From assembly GCF_020360975.1 (NCBI RefSeq), contig NW_025408675.1:2480001-2544000 (forward strand): DNA of 64,000 nt, written 5' to 3'. This DNA is from Hirsutella rhossiliensis. Taxonomy: Eukaryota; Ascomycota; Sordariomycetes; Hypocreales; Ophiocordycipitaceae. The translations under genes were made by a program, and so were the position numbers. The stretch's first letter is position 1, and every line of letters begins with the position of its first letter. The notes under the pieces are model-generated. The model was not told the origin of the DNA. It worked only from the letters and a program-made list of their open reading frames with translations, and did not search any database. Shown here piece after piece: positions 46,840-59,225 of this stretch.

Positions 46840-49655
46840 CTAGTCCTTGCGCGTCAGGCGAATAGCATCCGCACCCGTCTCGACAACACGGTACCGATCC
46901 GCGTCGCCCAGCCCGCTGGCCGCACGGTCAAACGCGTCGTCGCTGCGGTCGCACAGGGCGCGCAGGTCCGCCTCGGCAAGGACGTCGTCGCCGCCCGAGG
47001 TGTGGTAGACGAGGCCGTCGCGGAGGAGGAGGCGGCGGAGCGTGTCCGGGTCAAGGTCTTGTTCCGCGTTGGCGGCGGCCGAGGTGTTGTTCATCTTCTG
47101 GTGCATCGACTTGAAGCCGCCCTTGCGGATGACGAGTTTCTCGAGGCGCCGCTTGGCGTCGGCGGACATGAGCAGGGATTCCTCGACGGTGGCGCGCGTG
47201 GCGAGGCGGTAGACGATAACGGGGCGCGTCTGGCCGATGCGGTGGCAGCGGTCCTGCGCCTGGAGATCCTGCTGCGGGTTGAAGTCGCTGTCGAACAAGA
47301 CGACGGTGTCGGCCGACGCGAGGTTGATGCCCTGCCCGCCCGCCCGCGTCGACAGCAAGAACAGCCTGTGCTCGGGATCCGTGTTGAAGTCGTGGATCTG
47401 CTGCCGCCGGCTGTCCTGCTGCACGGAGCCGTCGATGCGACAAACCTTCCATCCGCGGAGTTCGCGGCAGTAGTCTTCGAGGATGTCGAGCTGCGTTGTG
47501 AACTGCGAAAAGATGAGCACCTTGTGGCCCTCCCTGAACAGCTTGGGCAGGAGGCGGTCGAGCAGCAGCATCTTGCCTGACGCCGTGATGAGGGATTCGT
47601 CGACGGGGATGTTCGGATTGGCGGCCCAGGGGTTGTAGAAGTTGTGAGGGGAATTGCAGACGAGCCGGAGCTGAGCGAGCGGATTGCCTAGTTTCTTCTG
47701 AGCAATCTGTTTTTCTACAGAGGCAAAGTTAGTTTCGTTCCTGTACCGCAGAGGGATGACAGGGGGGCTTACTGGCAAGCTCCAGGCTCTGCGCAAGTTT
47801 CATCTCCTCCGGCGACCTCGCGTCCCCCTGCGTCTCATGCTTGACCTCGTCAGCGGCCAGCTCATCTGCAAGCCTTGCTTCAAACGCGTCGTCCGACAAG
47901 GCATCCTCCTCATCTGTGTTAGCATCCTTATACGATCTCGTCTTGCGGCCTCGCCCCCGAGAGCTGGCCGGAGTCGACGCCCTACTTGACTTGGCACTCT
48001 TCGGGTCGGGAACAGGGCTAGTCGGGGCAGCCTTGCGCTTCAACAGCTTGCTCTCGGCAGTCTCGGCGCGCGCGGGGGGCTCAGCGGTCGTCGTTTTCTG
48101 AGGAGGGCGCCCGGGTCCGCACTTGCCCATCATCAAGGCGAATGCGTTGGGTCCAGAGGGCGCAAGACGATCGGCCGTCTTCTTGCTCGATGGGCTTTGG
48201 CGAAGAGGGAGGGACGTTTGTTTTTTGGCAGCGGTACGAGGTTTGGACGGGGGGGCAAGGTAGCTCGTCATCTTCTCGACGGCTATTTGCTCAAGGTACG
48301 CCCGTGTATCGGTGTCGCCGTCCGTGAAGGCGTTGTACAGGTCCGTCTGCTCCTTGGTCATTGGAGCAAAGAGGACGTACTCGCGCTTCTTGGGAAGGTA
48401 AGCGGCAACATCCTGCTTGATGCGTCGGAGTAGAAGCGGCTGGAGGATCAGGTGGATCTTCTTGACAAGGTCTTGGTTCTTTCTGTCACCGATGAAGGTT
48501 TCGGTCGACTCTTCGTTCTCGAGGTCGGAAAAGTCAAACCAGGATTCAAATGCGTCCCAATCTGTAAAGATGTTTGGCAGAAGGAAATGGAGGAGGGACC
48601 AGAGCTCCTTGAGGTTGTTTTGGAGGGGCGTTCCTGTGATCAGGAGTCGCGTTGCGGAGGAGAACTGACGCAGCTGTTGGAACAACTTGGACTCGGCATT
48701 TTTCATGCGATGGCCTTCATCCTGGAGGAATCGGTCAGCGAAAAGAACGAGGCATGTCCGTGGAACCGGCAGTGCTTACAATGATGATGAACTCCCAGTT
48801 TATCCTCGACAGATTGTGTTGGTCTCTGAGAACCATTTCGTAAGATGTACACACAACGGGAAACTTTGTGTTAGGCCTTCCTTGCTCGAGGTTGTTCATC
48901 ATCCTCGACTTGAAGATGGACTCGCGTTCTCGCTGGTTGCCGTGATACATGATGACAGGGATTGACGGCGTCCATTTGTGGAACTCGTCCATCCAGTTGC
49001 TCAGGGTGCTGAGGGGCGCGACGATGAGATGGGGGCCCAGGTAGTTCTCCTGCTCGCGCAGGAGAGCGATGAGGGAAATGGTCTGGACGGTTTTTCCTGC
49101 GAATCATGTCAGTCACGGTATGCGGTTTGGATGGCAGATTGGTATGTGCTTACCGAGACCCATTTCGTCGGCCAAAATACCACTCATGCCCTGAGCGCAA
49201 ATCTCATACATCCAGGTTAGGCCTTCGAGCTGGTACTCGCGCATGGTGCCGCCCACGAGGCACTTGGGCTGTTGTGCCATCTGCAGACCGTGTTCGCCCA
49301 AGACCTTGCCGTCGAGACTGGACCCGACTCGGCCGAGAACCTGGGTCTTCTTCGTCAGAATATCACTGAATGCGGCGGACTTCATGAGGAGCTCGTCGAG
49401 CTCGCGCGCCTTGGCCTCTCTCTCCGCCTTGGTCTCTGCCTTTTTCTTCTTCTTCCGTTTCTTGTCCGAGGCTTTGCGACGCTGCTCCTCGGCCTTGATG
49501 TTGTCCTGACGGGCCTGGTCCTCGTGCTTTTGCAAGGCATCATCGACCCCGTCTGCTTCGGGGGAGGCGTCCGGTGGCGGAGAACTTGGGGGACTGGCGG
49601 GGTTGCGCGCATCGGACATTATGGACTCGACGTCGGATGATGAGGATGCCGCCAT
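46840..49655 (-). CDS. mus-30: SNF2-family chromatin remodeler, LSH/DDM1/Irc5 type
   Basis: Four exons (49655-49154, 49096-48780, 48721-47773, 47714-46840), with introns of 57, 58 and 58 bp, give 880 residues. Helicase motifs: DEMGLGKT (motif I, split by intron 1), [11 protein letters not shown] (Ia), DEGHRMKN (motif II, DEGH as in LSH, directly after intron 2), [10 protein letters not shown] (III), [14 protein letters not shown] (IV), [11 protein letters not shown] (V) and [15 protein letters not shown] (VI). The N-terminus is acidic then Lys-rich ([10 protein letters not shown]). A roughly 190-residue basic/Ser-rich insert separates the two helicase lobes. The C-terminal [12 protein letters not shown] and [12 protein letters not shown] segments point to the LSH/HELLS-DDM1 branch. 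Plant and mammal members maintain DNA methylation at repeats; the Neurospora homologue is MUS-30. The symbol is by homology. Confidence 0.88.
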
Positions 49656-50274
49656 GGTGAGGCGGCAAGCGGCGTTGGGCAGCGCTGAAGCGATGGAGTT
49701 GGGGTGAAGAGATGTTGGATGAGTGCAGCTCGCGGGGAGAAATGAGAAATTCTTGACAGGAGCGAGGCGTTGAGTACAGAAACGCGAACAAGTGCGCGAC
49801 GACCGGCGCTGCCAACGGTCTTGCAGCTGGCGGCAGTGGAGAGACGTTGGCCAGACGGCGTCGAGAAGGAGGGCGTTTTGATGCAAAAAATGAGTTAAAA
49901 GTTCAAGTCGAGATTGGAGCAACGGCGAGAAGAGGCCAGATGGATGGTAATCGGGCTTTAGACGGAAGCTGGAGAGGGGACTCGAGCGCAACTGGGCAAT
50001 TGGAGCAACTGTTGGCAGGCAATAAAGAGGCGAGAAAAAAAGATCGTGATTCCTTCAGGCGAATCGCGAACTCTGTGACGCCACCAGCGACGCGAAACAG
50101 CAACGCGGTCACGCGTTAAGAAGTACTAAGTGCAAGTCCTGCTGGCCGCTAACCCAATCTACCAATCCGTGCCTTGGCGGCTCGATCACGTGAGAGCCAT
50201 ACGTACCCTCAACTCCCAACTCCCTCTTGCCAACAGACGACTCCAGCCATCACCACATTCACCCTCGCGATTCT
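49656..50274. other. Promoter region of the SNF2 gene and 3' flank of the aminopeptidase gene
   Basis: 619 bp between two genes on the same strand. No ORF or RNA that I can support. Confidence 0.5.
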
Positions 50275-51698
50275 TCAGTCCCCCCTGACGTAAGACGCCT
50301 CGACAACGTAGCCAATCGCAAGCTTGGTGTGGCGGTAAAGCGTGGCTCCTTCAACCTTGTCGAGCGTCTGCGAGCCCCTGTCAGCTTCGTCGTCATCATT
50401 TCATGTCAACCAACACGGCAACTCACATCGTCGGATGTATCCCGCTCGCGAGATGCGCTTTCAAACGTGTCCTCGATTACCAAGACGGCAGCTATCGCGA
50501 CATTGTCAGCCTTGACGCAAGTTGTGGGCGCAACAGGGACAGGACAGGTCATACGGAAGGAGTACTGATAGGCACTGGCGTGGTCGGAGCATGCGTAGCC
50601 ACACTTCGTGCGCGACGGCGGCCTGCCCAGGTAGTGGCTTGCCAAGACATACATGTATTCCGCCAGTGGTGCGTAAACATAGTCGGTCACCACCGAGGCC
50701 AGGACGTTGGCCGACCGGCCCTCCATGTCCTGGTTCAACATGGCGATGACGCGCTTCCCTTCTTCCGCGTAATGGCGGAAGATATCCATGGAGCCTCGCA
50801 GCCCGACTTCTTCGGCGGCGTAGAAGTGAAACTCGATGGTGTTTTCGGGCACGAAGCCCGCCTTGGCCAAAACGCGAAGCGTCTCGAGGACGACGACGAC
50901 GCCCGAGCCGTTGTCGTCGGCCCCGGGGCTTCGTATGTCGGGGCCGCCGGCTGTGCAGTCGAAGTGCGCCCCGAGAATGACTGAGCGCCGGGTTAACCGA
51001 CGCGCCCTCCACGCCGATGGTGAAACTCACCCAGATTCCGGGATTTGCCGGGAATCTGAACAATGATCGACGGCTGCTCCCATTCGTGCCTGAACCGCGT
51101 CACGGTAATGTCGCCATTGGCCGACGCAACCTCGATAGCCTCGTTATATAGCCAGGCGGCGGCTTCTATGCCAGACGGTGAGTTGAAGTAGCGCGTGTAG
51201 AAGCTAACGGCGTCGCTGTCAGCACCTCTTGGACACAACGTGGCTCCGTCTGCCCGCGAGCCGACAGGCGTGCAAGTCTTACTTTGTCAGTGTTTCCAAC
51301 CACCTTTCCGGTTCCTTCATCTTGATGTCGCGGATGAGCTCGTTTGCCTCGTCCACATGCCGGACCCTGCCCGGATACCGCACGCCCTGGCGAGCAACGA
51401 GAGTCGAATTCGTGTTCTGTACAGCAGCATAAGTCCCTGTCTCGCCCTGAGGCGGTTCGACTTGAGGGGTGAGACCAACTTGAGTAACGTCGGTCACGTC
51501 CATGAACCCAATGCCTTCCGAGGTCAAGCGGGACATTTCCTTCTCTGTGACCAGTTTCCCAGGGTCGTCCTCGGACGTCTTGATGAGGCGAAGGGGAGGG
51601 TCAGCGGCGGTCTGGTTGTCGGCCGGAGCGGGCACTGCGCCAGCCAGGTGAAGCCCAAAAGCGGCGACGGCGGCGGCTACAGCTGCGTTGATGCGCAT
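50275..51698 (-). CDS. LAP1: Secreted leucine aminopeptidase, M28E family
   Basis: Five exons (51698-51283, 51203-51031, 50980-50555, 50491-50427, 50367-50275), with introns of 79, 50, 63 and 59 bp, give 390 residues, the usual length for fungal Lap1. A signal peptide is evident (MRINAAVAAAVAAFGLHLAGA). A propeptide-like segment follows. All zinc and catalytic residues of the co-catalytic two-zinc site are present: AHFD (His202), ADDNGSG (Asp219), AAEE (Glu253 base, Glu254 ligand), NQDM (Asp281), SDHAS (His330). It removes N-terminal residues, preferring Leu, from peptides outside the cell. Intron 3 is needed to remove a 63-base stretch that reads through without a stop but disrupts the SFPAVLVIEDTFE segment; a predictor using open frames would keep it and then stop early. 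Confidence 0.92.
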
Positions 51699-53193
51699 TA
51701 TTAGGGGTTCTTGGGGTTGGATGAAGCGACTGTGTGTGCGTAAACGCTTGAGGCTGGATACCGACATCATCGGCTGGGGCCGTGACAGACTTTATACATT
51801 TGTCTCTGGAGGAGGAGCTAGGCACATGGGTGAGCAAGGCAACCCCGAGATGAGCAAGGGATTTGTTTCTATGCTCTACCGCGCCTCTCTCTCCAGTGAC
51901 GCCCTCTCGTTGTAACAGGTCAACGAAGCGAGCTGAGCTGGACAGCCGCGGCTCGGCATACAGTTGCGCAATGCTCACAGGCACACCCTTGACGAGGGCC
52001 GCAGAATAGGCTCTGTCAACCCTGAAGATGGGCTTGAAGTGCATGGCCAGGCCGGCAAGCACTACACTCTCACGGTCCGACTGAGACGCCCCATTTGCGG
52101 CTTATGCGTATCCACAGGCTGCAGACAAGTGTATCGCAGGTTCGGACGAACCGTATGGCAGGGAGATCGCTGCGTATAGGTAGGAGCACTCTGCGAGACG
52201 TCATCCAGCTCGAATGGTAGGTTTGAGTCATGGGTCATCCGAATTACGACAGCTCTATCAGAATCTTAGGTAGCTTGAGGCGGCAAGTGGCCACATTGGT
52301 CTTTTGAAACTGCCGCTAGGCACTTCTTCACAGCCGGATCCCTCCTGTTTAGCTGAACAGGCACATGGAGTCATGTGTCAGCCAGGGGCTCGGACAGGCA
52401 TGGGAGCCATGGAGAAGGGTCCACGGCAACAGTCCAGATGGAGACGATAGACAAAGGACCTGTCGACCAAAGTGGCCTTTGTTGGTAGGCCAAGGGATCA
52501 GCGACGACATGCGTGCACCGAGAATACGCCAAACATACCATAGGTGGCTTCACTGCCCGGTATTCGGGACCTCTTGACATCAAGTGTAGAGAGTGTAAAG
52601 ACACAGAATCCTTGCACTGCGAAACCTGTCGAGCTGAAGCATGGACCCTTTGGCTCGTCGACAAGTCATCGACGCACCAGCTCCCGCTAGGCTCCCGCTA
52701 GGCTCCCGCTGTCAGCTGCCATGGCAGCAGAAACGGGTCTCTTTCCACCATGTCATGGCCAGAGAGTCCAGCTTTTGCCAGGTCGAGCGGCTGCATTGAC
52801 CTCTGATCGCGATGCTTCAATTCCCTCACTCAGCAACCGGCATGGCGGCCAGGTCATGTGATCTCTGCCCCTCACTTACAGGCCACAGCACGCAGCTTGC
52901 CCCTCGTGCCCCGCCTTGCCCTCTATCCACAGCTGGAGGGGCAAGAGCTTGCTCATCTTAGTAAGCAATGGGAAAACGAACCACCACCGCCATTTCCATC
53001 CGCAACTGACTCACCACCTATCGATACCTTCACGACCAAAGACTCACACATCAGAGCATACACGAGTCCCAAGAGAAGCCAGCTTCCAGCTCCGGGCTTC
53101 TCCTCCCCCACATCAGCCAAGCTGTTCCCCCTCCGCGTCCTGCGCCACCCCATCGCCCGCAGCTTCTTCTCCTCCTCGCGCCCGCTGCCCAGA
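51699..53193. promoter_or_regulatory. Divergent intergenic region, LAP1 / ARC1
   Basis: About 1.5 kb with no supported gene. It holds an 11-bp tandem repeat (CTCCCGCTAGG, nearly three copies, 52681-52710). The last 336 bases (from 52858) are open in frame with ARC1 and end in a presequence-like segment. Confidence 0.5.
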
Positions 53194-54390
53194 ATGGCCG
53201 CCCTCAGCTCCCAGACGTACTCGCCCACCGAGGAGGCAGAGATCCAGCAGTGGCTCACCACCTCGGAGCGCCTCAAGGCCGCCACTCAGCCCGACATGCT
53301 CGACACCCTCAACGCCCACCTCGCCTCCCGCACCACCCTGCTCGGCTCCAAGCCCAGCAAGGCCGATGTCGCCGTATACGAGGCCCTCGCCCCCGCCGTC
53401 GCAAAGTGGTCCCCCGACGAGCGCTCTGGGGAACGGGGCCATCCGCATATCGTCCGCCACCTCGACTTTGTCCAGAACTCGCCCCAGTTTGGCCTCGGCC
53501 TCGCCCCGGAGCAGAAGGTCAAGGTTGACCAGGACGACGTGCGCTACGTCAAGCCCCCCGTCGACGCCAGGGCGGAAAAGGAGCGCTTGAAGAAGGAAAA
53601 GGCGGCGGCTGCGGCTGCCACGGGGGGTGCTGGCGCCGCCAAGGAAGCCACTCTCGTGGACCGCACCAAGGAAAAGATCAAGGAAAAGGCTGTCGAGGTC
53701 AAGGGCGCCGCCGCTGCTGCTGCCACCGCCGGCGAGAAGCCGAAGAAGGAGAAGAAGGAAAAGGCCCCGAAGCCGCAGAAAGCCGCCCCCGCCGCCGCGC
53801 CCCTGTCCCCCGCCCTCATCGACCTCCGCGTCGGCCACATTCTCAAGGCCGTCAACCACCCGGACGCCGACTCACTCTACGTCTCCACCATTGCCATGGG
53901 CGACCAGCCCGGCGACGACACCACCGAGTACGAGGGCCAAGTGTGCCGCACCGTCTGTTCCGGGCTTAACGGCCTCGTGCCCCTCGCCGAGATGCAGGGC
54001 CGCAAGGTGGTGGTGGTGTGCAACCTCAAGCCCGTCAAGATGCGCGGCATCAAATCGTCGGCCATGGTCCTCGCCGCCTCGCCCCGCCTCAAGGACGGCG
54101 ACGTCGACGACCACAAGGGCCCCGTCGAGCTCGTCTCCCCACCAGACGGCGCAAAGGCCGGCGAGCGCGTCTTCTTCCAGGGCTGGCAGGGCGAGCCCGA
54201 GGGCCAGCTCAACCCCAAGAAGAAGATTTGGGAGGCCTTCCAGCCCGGCTTCACCACCACCGACTCCCTCGAGGTCGCCTTTGACGCCGCCGCCGTCGAG
54301 CAGCTGGCCACGACGGGCCTCGGCAAGCTCGTCACTGCATCCGGGGGCGTCTGTACCGTCCAGTCCCTCAAGGGCGCCGTCGTGCGGTAG
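53194..54390 (+). CDS. ARC1: Arc1-type tRNA-binding cofactor of aminoacyl-tRNA synthetases
   Basis: 398 residues without introns. Three parts are visible: an N-terminal GST-C-like helical region (about 1-120: EEAEIQQWLTTSERL, TLLGSKPSKADVAVYEAL), which in yeast Arc1 docks methionyl- and glutamyl-tRNA synthetases; a Lys/Ala-rich linker (about 125-200); and a C-terminal EMAP-II/OB-fold tRNA-binding domain (IDLRVGHILKAVNHPDADSLY, VVCNLKPVKMRGIKSSAMVL, NPKKKIWE). It raises the tRNA affinity of its partner synthetases in the cytosol. The start at MAALSSQTY was chosen because it opens the conserved region. The frame stays open 336 bases upstream to an ATG at 52858, and the segment just before the chosen start (LRVLRHPIARSFFSSSRPL) resembles a mitochondrial presequence. 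Confidence 0.92.
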   Translation: MAALSSQTYSPTEEAEIQQWLTTSERLKAATQPDMLDTLNAHLASRTTLLGSKPSKADVAVYEALAPAVAKWSPDERSGERGHPHIVRHLDFVQNSPQFGLGLAPEQKVKVDQDDVRYVKPPVDARAEKERLKKEKAAAAAATGGAGAAKEATLVDRTKEKIKEKAVEVKGAAAAAATAGEKPKKEKKEKAPKPQKAAPAAAPLSPALIDLRVGHILKAVNHPDADSLYVSTIAMGDQPGDDTTEYEGQVCRTVCSGLNGLVPLAEMQGRKVVVVCNLKPVKMRGIKSSAMVLAASPRLKDGDVDDHKGPVELVSPPDGAKAGERVFFQGWQGEPEGQLNPKKKIWEAFQPGFTTTDSLEVAFDAAAVEQLATTGLGKLVTASGGVCTVQSLKGAVVR

Positions 54391-54857
54391 CCGTCGCATC
54401 AGCCACGATCCCAGTTGCATGTGCATACGCGAGCGCAAACAGGCGTCGTCATTGCATGTAGTCGAGAACAAGCGTCTGCTCCAGCATGTAATGCTCCATG
54501 CAGAGCGTTATTTTCTTGATCTTTCATGTCGTCTAATATACAACAAGTATATAAGTCTCGCATTCACCCCATATGCTTCGTCCCAGTATGCTCCATCCCC
54601 CGTAGATTCGAGCCGCGTGAAAACAGGCCCCTACTCTTCCTCTCCAAATGCGCCGCCGCAAAGCACACCCTAGATAACGCCTTGCCATACAGAAGAAAAA
54701 GAACAGATTGCTCCCCCCTCGCATGAACGCTGCGTCAGAAATATGCACCGCGCAAGTCTCGCTACGCCGACCCCGTACCCCTTTCTTTTTGTATTCCCGT
54801 TTCGGCGCCTTGTTGTACAGAAAATGTTACCCGTGTTGAATATATCGCTGTGTTGGA
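54391..54857. terminator. Shared 3' region of ARC1 and RPO41
   Basis: 467 bp between convergent genes, locally AT-rich (54,500-54,560). No gene or repeat is recognised. Confidence 0.4.
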
Positions 54858-57800
54858 TCACGAGAAAAAGTATTTGCTTTCCCGCAGTCGCTTCACCTCA
54901 AAGTCGCCCTGCAGAAGTGCGTACGTCAGTAACCTTACCACTTGGATGACGGCGATGGGACCACGCTCAAGTCATAAACTCACCTTCTTTGGGATGTCCG
55001 GAATGGTCAGCGGCAACCAGAGAGGCAGTGGGGTCTTTTTGGCCTTGGCTTGGGTGGGCTTCCTCGTCTCCAGCATGGAAGACTCGAAATGGCTCCCCTT
55101 CATCTCCTCCAGGAGCCGCTGCACCGTCTCCGCAGGTGCCGTAGATGAGGAAGGCTGGGCACCGAGTGCAGCCTCGTCCTCCTCGTCCACCATATCCTCG
55201 GAAACTTTGCAGGCCGTCGCATCGGCTTCGTCCTCGTGGATTTCGCCGATGCCAATGGCCTTGGTGTCTTCTTGGATGGCAAGGTCAACCTCGCAAGCAG
55301 ACATGTCCTCGTACACGGACGCCGGCGTCACAATCTTCTTGGCCTCGTCGAGTTTGCCCGCCATGATGAGCGACTGCCGCTCGTACTCCATGAGCAACTC
55401 TTCCACGGGCGTGTGCCTCGAATTCTTGGCCTTTCGCATGTCCTTGATCTTTCTCGCCACCCGGCTATCCGGGTCAATGTGTGCGAGATAGACCGACCCC
55501 TTGTGGCGCGCCTTGAACTCGGTGGCCAGGCGGCCAATGACGTCTTCCTCGTGAATCTGGATAAAGGCTTCTCGCAAAACTTCATTCATGCTGTCGACAT
55601 CGCCGGCATGTGTCCAGAACGAGTCGTGCACAGCGGCAAAATCAAGATTGCGCTCGTGGCATCGCAGAGCCGATAGCATCATATGGCTGGCGTCCAGGGA
55701 GTGGATAAAGTTTGGCGGAAATGCCTGCAGCTGCTTCCTGCTGTTGACTGGGTCCGTCTGATCTTCCATCGAGTACACCACGGCCTGGAGGCACGTCCTA
55801 ATCTCCTTGGCGTTGCTTTTCCGGTATGGCTGTACAACGGGCATTCGCAGCGGCGTCGTCCACACGAGCGTGGATCGGAATTGTGGTGCCATGGCCTTAA
55901 ACCCGCTGGCAGTATTCCTAGTCAAGCTCTTCTGGGTAGGATCCTTCTTCGTCGTCTCCTTATTGGGCTTCGGGGTTCCCTTAGCCTCTTTCTCAGGTGC
56001 GGCCGCGTGGGATTTGGCAATCTGCTCCAGCTGGAGGGGCGTTAGTGCTCTGCAAACCCGGCCTCCGACTGAGCCCAGCCAGTATTGAATGTCGTGGGCG
56101 CCTCGAAACATGGTGGCGAGGGCGTAGAAGATGTGCTTGGCAACGTAGATTGCCAGTCCCACGTTGTTGTGAAAGCCGTTGTCCTTGCCCAGGTTGGGAT
56201 ACAGGGCGTCGAGCTGCTTGCAGACCTGCAGCTTGGCTCCGGCAAATGTGACTCCGTAGACATTGGTCATGACGGTCTGCTTGACGACTTTGCGCGTGAT
56301 CTTGCCCTGGAGGATCTTGCCCAGCGAAATATCCACTGCGGCGTCCTTGTCGATTGCCTGCTTCACGAGATCGGCCACGGCCGAGTACACGTCGGCCGGT
56401 CGGTCCCCGGGCTCCAGATTGACTTGCTTGGCACCCCAAGCATCGCCACCCAGGGCCGCGTAGTGTTGGAGACCATTACATGTGCCGTCTTGGTGGACGG
56501 GAAGCTGGGATACGTATCTGGTAGGGTCAGCAAGGTCAAGAGCCGCCTTGAGCTCGAAGCAGGCAGCGAGGCACTGCCAGGGCTCCTCGGCCTGCAGCCA
56601 CCAACGGCTGCCCTTGAGCGGATTTGTTGCCGACGCGACAATGTTGGCAACGTTCTCGTTGGTAAATGCTTCTCGCTCATCGAAGCTCGATTTGTCGAGT
56701 CCATAAACGTTGGCCAGATGAATCTTGAGCCACCTCAGGCCCCGAACTCCCAGCTCCTTGCCCTTGGCGAACTTGAGAATGGCACGAGCATGATCGGCGC
56801 CCATATGATTCAGGTAGGTAGGCATGGGATACGCGCGGCCTCGGTAGTCGACGTTGTGCGGAAAGTAGATGGTGTGGTTCCTGAAGGCTCGCGCAACCTC
56901 GAGCTGCAGGTTCATGAAGCAGCGTTGAGAATGTAAACTGCTCCTCTTGTTCTCAACGGCCTTGACCGCGCGAATCCAGTTGTTACGAGCAAGCGGATCC
57001 GCCGACGAGTCTGGCTCGGCGGGCACCTTGAACTCGGGGCTCAGCGGCGGGAAGTTTGCGATTTCCTCGCCCGTATTCCAAGCCTCCATCATGACACCCA
57101 GCACGTCGTTGTTGACTTGCCACGCCGTCTTGCCGAGCACGTCCAGCCCCTTGAGGACCTGGTCCATGTCGCCGCACTGGACGGCGGCTTGGTTGTACAA
57201 GGTCTGCTCCGAATTTCCGGGTTTGACTCGGACAAGGCTCGTCTTGCTGTCCAGAAATCCGCCCTCGGTGAAGTTTTGCCACGGCTTGGGCTCCACGACC
57301 ATGGGCAGATGCTTGGCAAGGAAGTCGCCGACAGGTTCCCGCAGAAACTTCTTGGACAACTGGGGGTTGAGAAAGACGAGGCCAACCCTTTTCCCCTTCC
57401 GAGGCTGTTGCAGATGCGTGAAAGCTGGCTGATATTGGGACACGATTTCCAGGTTGTCGTTGCGTATCGTCACCTTGATCTTGGCCGTCTCGAGTAGGAC
57501 TTTCAGGAGGATAGCACCGACGTGGGCTCTGATTTGCACTGACCAGGGCTGTTGGGTCGACTCCTTCAAGGTGTGCTCCGCGCCACTCGGCTCGGCAATC
57601 AAGACGGTTTTTTCACTCGATGCGGAGCTTTCACGAGGGGTGGAATCCTCTGTCGGAGTGGAGGCAGTCGCCTTATTTTCAGCATCGGAGCCTGTTGCAT
57701 GGCCAGTGAATTCGACTCTGCGCGTCCGTTGAGCCTTTTTGGCCTCCTCTTTCTGTTGAAGCTCTGTGTCCTCTTGTACGACCTTGGCAATGTTGGTGAT

Positions 57801-59225
57801 GAGCCTGCTTACGACAACGCCTTTTTCGATGCCAAGCATGGCACTGAGGTTGACCGTGGTCAGAATTGTCACTGCAGCTAGCCGGGCTGGGTCAGCTTGT
57901 CGGAGCAGGGGTCCATAAAGACAGCGCTCCAAATCTTTTTCAGATTTGCTGGCCTTGTTCTCCGACATCTCGATCAGGGACTGCTCTTCTTGTAGACGGG
58001 CTTGCATGGCACTCATCCACGACGCCATGTACTGCGACAATGAGCCTTCTCCGCGAGATCCCGTCGCCGTGGTGACGCCTTTACGATGCAGGGTATCCAT
58101 CTGCGCGCGCCACTTTGCAATGGCCGACGTGATGGAGTCGCGCTCCAGCAAGAGTTGGATTTCGCGGCGCTCAGACTCGGGGAGCTCGGATATGTCGGTG
58201 TCTTGCAAGGACGAGAGGATTTCGAGGTTATGCTTGAGGGTGTCGAGGCTCAGACCCTTTTGTGGTGTCGGCACCAGTTCGGAAATAGAATCGGCTCCCG
58301 GCAGGTCTGTCGGTTGATCGACCAAGTCACGGCCCACGGGTTCGCACTCCTTTCGCGCCTCAATGGCAGGACCTTCAAGCTCTGGCTCCTGGGAAAAGTT
58401 GTACGTGGGGCAAATGTCGGTAATGACGGCTAGGTCCCTATCACTAAGGATGTCGGCCATGTTGAGCACCAGGAGACCGGCCTCGTTAGGGGCCATGCCC
58501 ATGTAGCGCTTGACCAAGCGGTGAAGCCTTGAGCCTCGCTCGGAGAGCAGAGAGGCCTTGAGCATGCAGGCGATGGTCTCGGCGGTATGGGGTAGTCCCT
58601 TGCTCCGTATCTGGAGTTCGTACCACTGGTGAAGCCCCTCGGCGCGTTGCCGGTCGGGGCTTGAGCTCAATTGCTTCAAGGATGCACGAAGGTACTGGTT
58701 GTTGAGCAGGGTCTGCTCTTCGATGGACAAAGTCCCGACAGCGTTCAGGCGCTTAAGCACAAGAGCTGCGCGGTCCAGCTTTCCCACGCGCAGGCACGCG
58801 TCAAACACGGGAAGCATGTCTTCGGTCTCCCCCGGAACGCCGAATACGTTTGTCTTGGTCGGGGGTCGCGGCGGGCCGGGCTCGGGGATGGTCAACGGCG
58901 AGGTCGGGTCGAAGGCTCTGAGGTCGTAGGATCTCGGAGGTTGGAACGGAGGCAGCGTTGAGCTGGTCAGGTTGTTGTATGGCAGAGTCTCGAGCTTGAA
59001 GTCGTCGACAGCCGTCGCCAGGCTTCTCTCCTGCAGCGAGCGACCATTTCCAGACTCAGGTCCATGCCGCCGCCAGGGGCGAAACAGGCCCGTCACGGCG
59101 TGGCGCCGCGCGGTCGAGGGGACCGTGGAGGAAAGCGCCGCATGTCTCGACGAAACCCAGGTCGACCTCGCGGCAGCCCCTCGATGTGCAAGCAGTCCGC
59201 TGCGAGTGTGTCGCGAGAGAATCAT
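54858..59225 (-). CDS. RPO41: Mitochondrial DNA-directed RNA polymerase
   Basis: Exon 1 is 59225-54984 and a 17-codon last exon is 54908-54858, joined across a 75-bp intron (54909-54983); total 1430 residues. It is the single-subunit, T7-like enzyme that transcribes mitochondrial DNA. A basic N-terminal presequence (MILSRHTRSGLLAHRGAAAR) is followed by a long N-terminal extension. The catalytic core shows DGTCNGLQHYAAL (motif A, near 56460-56500), VVKQTVMTNVYG (O-helix, near 56250-56295) and HDSFWTH (motif C, near 55600-55630). Without the last exon the protein would end PKKVSL; with it the end becomes EVKRLRESKYFFS, the family's conserved C-terminus, so the terminal mini-exon is well supported. 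An upstream in-frame ATG at 59288 would add 21 residues. It is divergent from ATP25. Confidence 0.95.

Noticed and set aside
50492..50554. Reading LAP1 through 50492-50554 as coding
   Set aside because: The stretch is open but has GTATGA...GGCTGAC...TAG intron signals, and removing it restores the conserved segment and the family length of 390 residues.
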